Assembly: GCF_011397635.1 (NCBI RefSeq)
Contig: NC_064773.1
Coordinates: 318,001 to 382,000, forward strand
DNA from: Epinephelus fuscoguttatus
Lineage: Eukaryota; Chordata; Actinopteri; Perciformes; Serranidae
Direction: 5' to 3'
DNA length: 64,000 bases
The notes below the pieces were generated by a model that searched no databases, was not told where the DNA came from, and saw nothing but the letters and a program-made list of their open reading frames with translations. Shown here piece after piece: positions 45,258 through 52,774 of the stretch. The translations under genes and the position numbers were made by a program. Each line of letters opens with the position of its first letter. The stretch's first letter is position 1.

Positions 45258-45684
45258 ACAGCAGCCAATAACAGCACAGGCAAACTTCACATCTTCTTAT
45301 AAGGAACTTCCTGTTTCCTGCAGGTAGCTCAGAGGTCAGAGGTCACACAACAACTACTATGACCAAAAGTATGTGAATGTCCTGCGTCTGAGTTCTTTAA
45401 CCGTCAGACCTGATGTGCTGTTTTTCTCTCTGATGTGTTACTCCAGAAACACTGAAGCCTACGTTTCCCATGATGCACTTGTGTGGTGTATTTCATCAGA
45501 GTCAGAGGAGGACTAACCAGGACAACTTACCTGCAGCAGGTGAGCTTGATGTCACCATGGAAACCAGCATGCCGGCCACCAGCAGGATCCCACCGAGTGT
45601 GCGTCTGCACGCTGAGGTTCTGGGCTCCATCCTGCTCCTGGTCCTGGTCTTGGAGGTAGGGCCCGGCGGGATTACAGGGTCCAT
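26168..45684 (-). CDS. kiaa1549: KIAA1549, single-pass membrane protein, 19 coding exons
   Basis: Coding exons: 45684-45531, 38640-37315, 37224-37142, 36719-36420, 34404-34218, 34056-33997, 33815-33664, 31337-31160, 31070-30886, 30811-30606, 30387-30260, 29853-29657, 29561-29326, 29226-29091, 27547-27254, 27161-27109, 27027-26900, 26731-26577 and 26392-26168. All have GT-AG borders and matching phases, giving 1460 residues (human about 1950; the difference is mainly in exon 2). Order: signal peptide (GGILLVAGMLVSMVT), Ser/Thr/Pro-rich lumenal region (about 52-493), conserved lumenal part with CNVTKPEMYLVRV, FVPAHVDVRVCNF and VEFSFYVGYPVLQIAEP, membrane segment near 830-852, and a cytoplasmic tail with SVKGFDFAKLHLGQ, ALRHKSEIEHHRNK, EEARQQMHSLLDDAF and SLIKAIREEL. 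The human gene is known for BRAF fusions in pilocytic astrocytoma and for retinal disease; its molecular function is unclear. Start at 45684 chosen as the first in-frame ATG before the signal peptide; an ATG 18 codons on is an alternative. Confidence 0.95.
26577..26731 (-). CDS. kiaa1549: KIAA1549 penultimate coding exon
   Basis: The acceptor CTGCAG before 26731 gives AQLHHLTQVGLSSQIGA, matching the family (human QIQHLTQVGIASRIGA). An apparent acceptor at 26705 would break the phase with the previous donor at 26899. It ends DLSRPGASRES at 26577. Confidence 0.88.
27254..27547 (-). CDS. kiaa1549: KIAA1549 cytoplasmic tail exon
   Basis: 98 codons in phase 0: SDPDLPP, DEVFDSAPAPPPYMPPQPS, then EEARQQMHSLLDDAFALVSPS, one of the most conserved blocks of the family, and a Pro/Ser linker ending PFSA. 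An earlier GTAAGC after GSAG could be an alternative donor; extension to 27254 fits the family better because QWGSYP is retained. Confidence 0.85.
27600..27720 (+). mobile_element. LINE reverse-transcriptase remnant
   Basis: The plus strand reads KGVPQGSVLGPLMYVYS around 27617-27668, the RT PQGS block of a CR1/L2-type LINE, in the KIAA1549 intron before exon 27547-27254. Flanks are decayed. Confidence 0.65.
28300..28480. repeat. GT-rich and poly-G tracts with small inverted repeat
   Basis: GT-rich run at 28313-28348, a run of about 13 G near 28422, then a short inverted repeat agtgttccccct / agggggaacact (28436-28470). Confidence 0.7.
28680..28800 (-). mobile_element. LINE reverse-transcriptase remnant
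   Basis: The minus strand reads GVPQGSALV around 28697-28725 with frame breaks on both sides. A short fossil in the same intron as the 27.6-kb remnant. Confidence 0.5.
30886..31070 (-). CDS. kiaa1549: KIAA1549 transmembrane exon
   Basis: It starts in phase with VDTLSVPPAETQSSS, then a hydrophobic segment IWLIVGVVVPVLLAVF followed by isoleucines and LYWKLC, then the basic/polar start of the cytoplasmic tail EKLEFQPDAINTIQQRQK. It is the only strongly hydrophobic stretch after the signal peptide, consistent with type I topology. Confidence 0.93.
31787..32990. repeat. 44-bp minisatellite, about 27 copies
   Basis: The unit contains tactggtactgtacatattgg, then trtcattnactgtgagctgttt; the 44-bp spacing is clear from successive acatattgg positions (31801, 31845). 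Copies are very homogeneous. In the KIAA1549 intron between exons 33815-33664 and 31337-31160. Confidence 0.93.
33180..33600 (-). mobile_element. Possible antisense LINE fragment
   Basis: Contains actgtatcaaacgcttttga, which in reverse reads like the RT block KAFDTV seen intact at 10310-10330. Strongly decayed; weak support. Confidence 0.3.
34162..34210. repeat. (GT)n microsatellite directly after a KIAA1549 donor
   Basis: About 49 bp of GT. On the gene strand the donor of exon 34404-34218 (GAAC-GTACGG) leads straight into (CA)n. Confidence 0.95.
34515..34660 (+). mobile_element. Short dispersed repeat with LINE-type 3' end
   Basis: gtttttcctgatcagctg ... gtaaagccctgtgaggc ... gggctttataaataaaattg is a widespread teleost 3'-end repeat. 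It interrupts a unit of the neighbouring minisatellite, with ctgta on both sides. Confidence 0.6.
34665..36419. repeat. Minisatellite derived from a KIAA1549 exon/donor junction
   Basis: About 43 units by eye, each with gactcacctgtacggtgacat followed by gttaactataaacagg and a short linker. The core is the near-exact sequence of the exon 36719-36420 end and its splice donor. Units of about 38-45 bp alternate in higher-order patterns. Confidence 0.92.
36420..36719 (-). CDS. kiaa1549: KIAA1549 conserved lumenal exon
   Basis: It encodes exactly 100 residues in phase 0, starting FLRTPSSFAFRVVSG and ending GNVTIQ. It contains the conserved HSVLQFVPAHVDVRVCNF and VERGLVMAYSE. The donor ACAG-GTGAGTC and the last exon bases recur many times in the intron that follows. 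Confidence 0.93.
36935..37110. repeat. GGAGGT-rich purine tract
   Basis: Imperfect ggaggtggtg-type repeat in the intron after exon 37224-37142. On the gene strand it would read Pro-rich if translated past the donor at 37141, but it is intronic by phase and homology. Confidence 0.7.
37315..38640 (-). CDS. kiaa1549: KIAA1549 exon 2, mucin-like lumenal region with Arg-Glu/Arg-Asp run
   Basis: 1326 bp in one exon. It is rich in Pro, Ser and Thr, as in other KIAA1549 proteins, with acidic conserved patches (SGDYLETLSFMVPDGEELA, then NWDEDYDLEDMMPLEP and MNSMEYYTNLL). Around residues 265-300 there is an uninterrupted run of about 36 alternating Arg with Glu or Asp (plus-strand 37905-38010), coded by hexanucleotide repeats of ccgctc/ctgtcc type. 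It ends in Thr-rich sequence and YLCNVTKPEMYLVRV, which matches the human exon end. It is about half the length of the human exon. Confidence 0.92.
38695..40805. repeat. 19-bp minisatellite, over 100 copies
   Basis: Unit aacactgaggaccctgacc with a few common variants (actctgaaaaac, actctgaacaac, accttgacc, cacttagg). It starts about 55 bp upstream, in gene sense, of the acceptor of KIAA1549 exon 2. It creates long minus-strand open frames (SVLVRVLSVGQGPQCW style), because a 19-bp period cycles through frames without stops. Confidence 0.95.
40810..41560. mobile_element. Dispersed repeat in KIAA1549 intron 1
   Basis: Contains gcggctctacttcgagc, ggtcatgaccataggtgag and catcactgcggatgctgcac, a sequence style that recurs widely in teleost genomes. 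Coding frames are broken and I cannot name the family. No KIAA1549 exon is seen here. Confidence 0.45.
42640..45075. repeat. 27-bp minisatellite in KIAA1549 intron 1
   Basis: Unit about 27 bp: acacacacgtggttacat (or acgt) plus ttagccaac. Two blocks, 42640-42900 and 43440-45075, separated by a mosaic segment. The 27-bp period is 9 codons, so both strands stay open (HTWLHLANT; TTCVCWLNV); these are not genes. Confidence 0.95.
42903..43452. repeat. Mosaic copy of 42068-42610 interleaved with the 27-bp repeat motif
   Basis: This segment matches 42068-42610 at an almost constant offset of 835-843 bp. Short patches are replaced by pieces of the minisatellite (ccaacacaca, ggttacattta, cacgtggttacg). 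Shared anchors include aatagatagatgat, gcaactcatcgactaatgga, tgcattgtctgttttcac and ttttcacaggaaatgtacag. Confidence 0.9.
45215..45257. repeat. (GT)n microsatellite
   Basis: Alternating GT in KIAA1549 intron 1, about 275 bp from the donor of the start-codon exon. Confidence 0.9.
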
Positions 45685-45745
45685 CGTCCTCAAAGGGCCG
45701 CCACTCTGATCCCAGTACAGAGAGCCGAGGGCTCGTCAGGAGGAC
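45531..45745 (-). CDS. kiaa1549: KIAA1549 exon with start codon and signal peptide
   Basis: The acceptor (GTCCAG before 45745) is followed by about 61 bp of 5' UTR, then ATG at 45684 and 51 codons plus one base to the donor CAG-GTAAG. The segment LGGILLVAGMLVSMV followed by TSSSPAA is a plausible signal peptide. The phase-1 donor joins exon 2 across 6.9 kb, forming a glycine codon. Confidence 0.85.
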
Positions 45746-45834
45746 CTGGACCACAAGAGGGACAGTCAGCTCAGGGTTCAGGTCTCTGAGGGAATACTGA
45801 CTTGATTTGATTTAATCAGACACAAGAGGAACCA

Positions 45835-46005
45835 CAGAGAACATGGAGGACACGGAGGACACGAAGGACATGGAGGACACGGAGGACACGAAGGACACGG
45901 AGGACACGGAGAACATGGAGGACACGAAGGACACGGAGGACACGGAAGACACGGAGGACACGGAGAACATGGAAGACACGGAGAACATGGAAGACATGGA
46001 GTCCT
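45835..46005. repeat. 9-bp/15-bp tandem repeat (ggacacgga)
   Basis: Repeats of gaggacacg/gaaggacatg just upstream of the KIAA1549 start-codon exon, in the 5' intron. Open frames (SSVSSVS style) are repeat translations. Confidence 0.85.
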
Positions 46006-46395
46006 GTTCTCTGGAGTTTTGACTTTGACTCATTAAACCAACAGACATGTGAAACGATGCCTTCAGGTTCAAACTCTAGCTGCAGTAACACACAGACACT
46101 TTGGAAACATTCTGTGATATAAATTATTAAAGTGACAAAAATAAATGAAACTTATGATATAATCAGCTGTTCTTCAGTCCATCAGATACATTTTACTGCT
46201 GTTAATAAAAATGTGATGAACAGACTGGAACTTTATTAATTAAAACACATGTTGACCCAGATTTAAAAACAGGAAACACATCACTGTTTTATCACAATCT
46301 CAACACATTTAAAATCACAATAATATCGTACTGTGATAAAATGTTATTGTGAAGAACCGTTTACATTTATCACACAAACAGCCTCAGTCAATTCA

Positions 46396-46413
46396 TATAT
46401 ATATACATACATA

Positions 46414-46447
<34 letters not shown>

Positions 46448-46472
46448 GATAGATAGATAGATAGATATATAC
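46396..46472. repeat. (TATC)n-(GATA)n palindrome
   Basis: A run of tatc repeats meets a run of gata repeats at tctaga, flanked by tatata and tacata on each side, so the two halves can pair as a long hairpin. Confidence 0.9.
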
Positions 46473-46692
46473 ATACGGTATAATTTTGACAAACTGAGAT
46501 GATGATTATGTTTTATAGATCAAACAGTAAACAAATAATCTCTAAAATGATCTGATTGATGAAAATAATTAATAAAATTAATGATAAATGAGCTGCAGTC
46601 TGGTCTGACTGAAGTATTAATACTGACTGCAGAAACTTTCACTGCATCATCATCATCATCACTTTTCATTTAGAACAAATTTCACCCACCCC

Positions 46693-46694
<2 letters not shown>

Positions 46695-46741
<47 letters not shown>
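46695..46741. repeat. (CA)n microsatellite
   Basis: About 47 bp of CA directly beside the CpG-rich promoter region. Confidence 0.95.
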
Positions 46742-46743
<2 letters not shown>

Positions 46744-47600
46744 AGCGGGGCCCTGTTCAGCTGTGTTCCGGCCCTGCTGCTCTGCCTCACCGTGTCCAGG
46801 CCGCTCACACCTCCGCCGGCCCTGCACGGCTCGGCTCGGCTCGGCTCTGTTCAGCTCAGCTCACACTGACCCCATTACCGGACAGGCAGCCCTCTAACAC
46901 CTCCCGGCCTGTCTCCGGTCTGTCTCCGGTCTATGCTCCGCGAACACACCGGACATAGCGGCTGCTCTCATCCCGCCCCACAGTCCTCGTCCCGGGTTAC
47001 AGCTGCCCTAGTTACCGGCTCCGGTCCGGTCCGGTGCTGTTGACCGTGCTCATGCTGCTCAGCCCGGGAGCCGCCTCCCTCCTGTCGGTGAGCCGCAGCT
47101 GGAGCCTCCATGCTGCTTCACACCGACACCGAGCACCGGCGCTGCGGACCAGATCCGCAGCCGCCCCCCTCATCCTCCTCCACACCGTTAACACACACGC
47201 ATCATACTGACAGGGAGCCGAGCCGAGCCGGGCCGGGCCGGGCCGTCGGTACCGGCTCATTCAGATCAGACCTACCTGCCATCCTGGAGATGCGGTTCGG
47301 GCGCGTCACGCCTCTGCCTCAGCCGCGCGGCGCGCTCCCTGCGCGGGGAAGGAGGAGGCGGAGAGTCCCTGCAGAATCACACCTTCCTCCTCCTCCTCCT
47401 CCTCCTCCTCCTCTCTGTGTCCGCAGTCTTCTTCACCTCCACATGCCTTCCTCTTCCTTACGGGAATCAAATACGGACTGAGCCTCCAGAGCCTCCGTCA
47501 CATCCACAGCACGGCCCGGTGTCGGTGTCGGTACCAGTCCAACCCGGCTCCGCCTCCCGCCGCCGCCGCTGCCGCTGCTGCTGCTGAGCGTCAAATGATC
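46742..47600 (-). promoter_or_regulatory. CpG-island-like KIAA1549 promoter and non-coding first exon
   Basis: GC-rich, CG-dense sequence with ggccggg and ggctcggctc repeats, sharply unlike the AT-rich flanks. On the minus strand, ATGGCAG-GTAGGT provides a good donor at 47275, which can splice to the acceptor at 45745. No TATA box recognised, as usual for CpG promoters. It also holds (tcc)n runs near 47385 and 47630. The transcription start was not determined. Confidence 0.6.
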
Positions 47601-50600
47601 CAAATCTACAATTCAAACGACATCTTGTTTTCCTCCTCCTCCTCCTCCTCCCCCTCCTCACACACAGACACAGAGCTGAACCAGGATCAGACCTGCTGGA
47701 TCAGGACCGACAGGACCGGGACCATCAGAACCAGCAGTGCGTTTCTGACCTGCAGAGTGTGAAACACCGAACCAGCCAATCACCTGTGACCTGTGACATC
47801 ATCAGTCATCAAAACAAAAATCTGTCACAGTTTGATCATCATCAACAATTATCATTAATATCATCAATAACTCCTCTTCATCATCATCATCATCATCATC
47901 AATCTACGGTGTCCCAGACGAGCCTCTTCCTCCAGCTGCAGTCTGTGACTCTGTAGCGCCCCCACAGGAGTAAAACTCACAACATCAGGTGGCTTCACTG
48001 GTAACAGGATTTTTGCACCTGCTCGAATCGACGTCACACCTGAGATTCAGCTCGTTAAACGTTAAATACGAACACCGTGCGTACTCTGTGTTTATGTCGT
48101 CTGTGTTTCTGAATGTTTACAGATGAAACAGAGCCGGAGATCGTGGAGGCGTTGAAGCTCAGGTAAAGCGAGAAAACGATCTGTAATAAAATATTAAATG
48201 TCTCTGTGCACATGTCGGCATGTGGTTAATGACCTCACTGCTGTCTACAACACTGCCTCTTTTCAAAGGTCTAATATCATGACCTCCTCCTTCATCACCT
48301 CGTTTGTTGGTGTCTTAAAATTCTGACTCTGCCCTGTGCTGCCATCTGTTGGCTGTATCTAAGACATCATAAAGGACACGTGGACATGTGAGGACAGTGA
48401 GGTTTAGGATGGGAGAATAACTGACGTCTCGTTTCCTCTCTGTGTCTGTAGATCTGTAAAGATACAGATGATGCCCCTAGTGTCCAAAACAAGGAAGTGC
48501 ATGTCTTTACAGGTGGGTAGACACCTGACAGAATCACCTGTGGCTGTGGGGGAGGGGCTAATTTAGTCCGTGTTTCACCATCCTGTAGTGTGAAACATTA
48601 CCAGGACAGAAACAGGACCAATACAACAGTGACGATCAACAGGAAGCTGAGCTGAAGGAAACATCCTGATAGCTAGTTAGCTTAGCTGTTAGCTTAGCTA
48701 GCACACTGTCATATGGTGTCTCTGAAATCCTCTGCTAACGTTTGTTTTTTTGACGTAAATTCTAGACAGAAATATTCCAGAGGAGGAGGAGGAGGGGACG
48801 TTGACTCAACGCAGAGGTTTAAATCCTGCTGTAGCCTCTGTGTAGACACTCCCCCCCCCCCCATGCTATAGTCTAACATGCACCTCCTCAGAAATGTAAC
48901 CACACGTCACGGCAAGGCAGACTTCCTGTTTTTTCATTGTAAGTGAAAACAAACTAAATTTTAAATCGTTTCACAGAGAAGAAACAATGACGAAGACTAA
49001 ATCCTCCACACTGTAACATCCAAGTCCTGTGTGTGATTTATCCTGATTTCATATGAGTAGAGGAAATCTCCGCTAGCTGCTAGGCTAATTTATACAATGT
49101 CAAATGCCATAGGCTTGTGCTAATAATGTTAGCATGCTGTATTTGTGGGGGAAATGTGTCCAGATAAAGACAAGTGTTTGTCTGCAACAAAGTTCATTCA
49201 GTGATTTCATGCACATGACACAAGTCAACACAAAATATTCTTGTGTTCAAACTCGCACGTGTAACGCAACATGAACATTTGCATTGCACACGCCAGTTGT
49301 TTTGTCAGTGAACCTTGTGAGCTGTAATGGAGCTGAATTTTGTAACGTTATCTTTGTTACATGTTGCTGTTGTCCCTGGCTTCATATGAGTAGAGAAAAA
49401 CTGCACTAGCTGCTAGGCTAATTTATACAATGTAAAATGCTATAGGCTTGTGCTAATAACGTTAGCATGTTGTATTTGTGAGGAAAATGTGTCCAGATAA
49501 AGACAAGTGTTTGTCTGTGAATGCTGCGAGTTATAGTGAAGCTGATTTGTGTTTGAACTCCTCCCTCAGATGTGCAGCATGTTGTCAGAGATCTTTATCT
49601 TTGTCACATTTAAGAGGACATTTTCATTATATTTAATTCATCATGTCTAATTATTCCTTTACTTCTTTTTTCTATGCGCTGTTTTCTGTATTTCTTGGTT
49701 TTTATTGGATTATTTCTCACGGACTACTCAGTCTGCTTCCTGTTGGACTTTATTTTCTCTATAAGTTTAGTTCGTTTATCTGTTTCTCCTCCAGTTAAGG
49801 TCTGTCTGTATCAGTCTGGTTCATCTCCACCTCCCTGATTTTTCCTTTTTACTATTTGGATTTTTTACAGTTGTGTGTTGTGTGTACAAATAATAAAATC
49901 ATGTCTTTATTAAGTCATGTCTAGGGTTTGTCTTTTAAATCAGTCAAACTTTAAAAAACGTGTGTTGTTGGGACGCAGGTCAGACTGCTGAACAGCTGGA
50001 AACTCAGTCACAGTTTTGTAGGTGAATAAAAATGAAACACATCATGTTTCTGTCGTGTGGAGTTTATTTGAACATATCTGTGGAGATGTTTAACAACGAC
50101 CCCGAGGAACATTTTAATTCTTAAGTCTGAAAATAACCGTAAAAATACACAGTAACAAAAATATTTCAGTTTTTATCAAAGGCAGAAGAAGAAACATGAC
50201 AAACTTTAACCCCTTAAAACACACCGATATACAGAGGATCAATAAAAACACAGGGTCAATAAAAACAGAGGATCAATGAAAACACAGGATCAATGAAAAC
50301 ACAGGATCAATAAAAACACAGGATCAATAAAGGATCTGACCCAGACGAGCAGAGCCTGCTGAATCGCCATCGGACCAATCAGATCAGTCTATCTGACAGA
50401 GGCGGGCTCTGGGCGGGCTTAACATGATGAGGACAGCGCTGCGCCGTAGGAGTCGAAAAGTAAACAGCAAACCAGTGGGGCTCAGTGCAATGAATACGTC
50501 ACCTTGTTATTTGCTCTGATTGGCCATCGTGCTATCCAATTGTGTGCGGCGGCATTTAATATGCCTGAGTCAGTGCGGCCCCTTGGGTAGGAAGGGTGTA

Positions 50601-50970
50601 TCGGTGAGGCCCAGACTCTAAATCTCTCCAGGCTATATCTGTTATTGAATCTAAAGTATTAAAAACAAAAGGAGGTGACTCGTTGAGGTCACAGCGAGGC
50701 GCTGACTGATGACACATCAGACGGACAGCGTGCTGCCTTCAATGGTCGATCCGTCTGACGTTCAATCTGCAGCTCGTTAATGTCCATTAAAACTCTTTCT
50801 CTCGTCTCTGTTTGCCTTTCTACAGTGAAGCCACATGTTTAACTGTTTCCCACAATCCTTCACTCCATCCTTCTCTCCTTCACTCATCACTCCATCCTTC
50901 TCTCCTTCACTCCTTCACTCATCACTCCATCCTTCTCTCCTTCACTCCTTCACTCATCACTCCATCCTTC
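47601..50970. other. Intergenic between KIAA1549 and the ZC3HAV1-like gene
   Basis: No gene supported. (atc)n runs at 47870-47900. Two copies of a 138-bp segment lie at 49048-49185 and 49380-49518 (catatgagtagag to aagtgtttgtctg), 332 bp apart. (tccttcactccat)n runs at 50860-50970. A small gaggagg tract is at 48782. Confidence 0.6.
49048..49518. repeat. Two copies of a 138-bp segment with 332-bp period
   Basis: Copies at 49048-49185 and 49380-49518 share nearly all bases, including agctgctaggctaatttata and gtgtccagataaagacaag. The intervening part is not obviously repeated a third time. Confidence 0.88.
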
Positions 50971-51722
50971 TAGGGATGTCCCGATCCAATATTCAGATTG
51001 GTATCGGCCGCCAATATTAGCAAAAAACGTGCATCGGCATCGGATCGGACTGCATGGAAAAATGCCGATCCAAGAACTCCGATCCAGTTTTTCACGGAGT
51101 CCGATCCAGGTTTTCCGACCAGCCCAGCGCTCTGTGATTCAAGCAGTCCATTCCAGTGATCCGCTCCAGCTCTTACCATCAGTCCACCAGGCCAGCATGC
51201 AGACGGCAGACACACACAGGGAGGGTAGGAGGAGTAGCGGTCAATTAGTTAACTGACTATTTGTTTTCTGCTCTGGTTTTTTGAGAGTGATATTTTTATT
51301 TGGTTTACACTCTTACTGTTTAAGTAAAGAGCACTGATGGCATTGTTTTGGGCACAATTGGTGAAACTGGAGCCATGGATGGACTACAGAAACACTACTA
51401 AAATAACTGAAAAGGAAAGGCTGCATTGTTTGTTAAATGTCAACAATGTCTTGTGGTGTTAATCTATTTTTTATTAATTAGGGGGCCAAAGCACAAGTGT
51501 GTGGAGTCTTGCTGCTATTTTAATTTCAGTGTTAGACTACTAACCCGATTAAGTAGTTGTTCTTGTTAGAGTAATATTGCTTGATCAAACCTTTTCTAAC
51601 ATGACTGACAACAAAATAAGTGAATATGTATAATACGCGCTTGGATCGGTATCGGCCAAAACTCAAGGCTGTAATATCGGTATCGGATTGAAAGTGGAAA
51701 AAGCTGGATCAGGACATCCCTA
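50971..51722. mobile_element. hAT-type MITE, 752 bp, with 8-bp duplication
   Basis: Ends tagggatgtcccgatcca and, inverted, tggatcaggacatcccta. The 8-bp flank catccttc is present on both sides (50963-50970 and 51723-51730), though the surrounding (catccttc)-rich tandem repeat weakens that as independent proof. Interior contains the ggtatcggc style repeats and no transposase. Confidence 0.8.
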
Positions 51723-52435
51723 CATCCTTCACTCCTTCACTCATCACTCCATCCTTCTCTCTGCTGTGACATCAGCCCTGTGAGCTCCCTCCAGTGCTGT
51801 AACTAAGTACATTTACTGAATCACGTAACTTAAGTACAAATTTAAGGAACTATTACTGAGTCTGTTCTTTTTACCTCAGAGGGAAACACTGGACCGTTTC
51901 CTTCACGTCATAAATCTGACACTGAGTTTATAAAATATGGTGATGATTATTAATTAAACTAAACAACAGTGGAGCTGAAAAAATTAATCAATCAGCTGAC
52001 TGACAGGAAATTAACTGGAAACTGTTTCTGACAAACATTTTGCTGTTACATTTTAGGTCAGTTACTTTAAAGTACTTTTAATACTTGAGTTACAATTTCC
52101 TGATTTTATTGACTCATATTTACTGCAGCAACATTTTCAGTTCAGACTCTGACCTGTAACAGAGTATTATGTAACATAGTATTATGTAAGATAGTATTTA
52201 GTAACAGAGTAGCAGTTTGAATCACTGAGTTTGGATCTGTCAGGTCCATCAGGTCCATCAGGTCCATCAGGACCATCAGGTCCGTCAGGTCTGTCAGGTC
52301 AAGTCAGGAAGATATTTCCAGTAAAGAGGTGACGTCAGAGACAGTCTGAGTCCAGGTATGTTCAACTGAGATAAGGCACTGCATCAGGTCCCTCATGTCT
52401 GTCAGGGCTACCAGGTCCAGTCTGACCAGACAGAC
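51723..52435. other. 3' flank/UTR of the ZC3HAV1-like gene with a dispersed repeat
   Basis: 51793-51900 has gctgtaactaagtacattta, a frequent teleost hAT-derived repeat. A minus-strand AATAAA at 52105-52110 is a possible polyadenylation signal about 330 bp after the stop codon. A short caggtccat repeat is near 52243-52300. No PARP-domain exon is seen. Confidence 0.5.
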
Positions 52436-52774
52436 CTACATCAGGTTTAGGGTTGTCTTCTGGTTCTGGACCTGGGCCACTGAGACGAAGCGAGGCCGCC
52501 GGCAGACCCTCCTCTTGGTGTTGTGCTTGTGGTTCCTCTGGTACATGTCTGCAACCATCAAAAAGCACAACAAGAGTTTGTCTTCAGTTCTCTCAGCAGA
52601 CATCAGACTCTGTGGTTAAACAGAAAGTGACAGGAAGTGACAGGAAGTAGTACCTGTGAAGCTGATGACGTACTCTCTGTGGCCCTTCACCACTTTGACC
52701 TCGGCGGTTCTGTCACGCAGGAACGCCTCCTCAAGAGTCTGTGATGTCACTGACATGGTGCGCTGCTTCTCGTC
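52436..52774 (-). CDS. zc3hav1: ZC3HAV1-like last two exons (end of WWE region and stop)
   Basis: 52774-52654 continues the second WWE-like module (MSVTSQTLEEAFL, AEVKVVKGHREYVISF). 52548-52436 adds MYQRNHKHNTKRRVCRRP and RFVSVAQ before TAG. A real splice upstream of the stop could in principle bypass it, but no downstream catalytic exon is visible before the KIAA1549 promoter. Confidence 0.85.
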
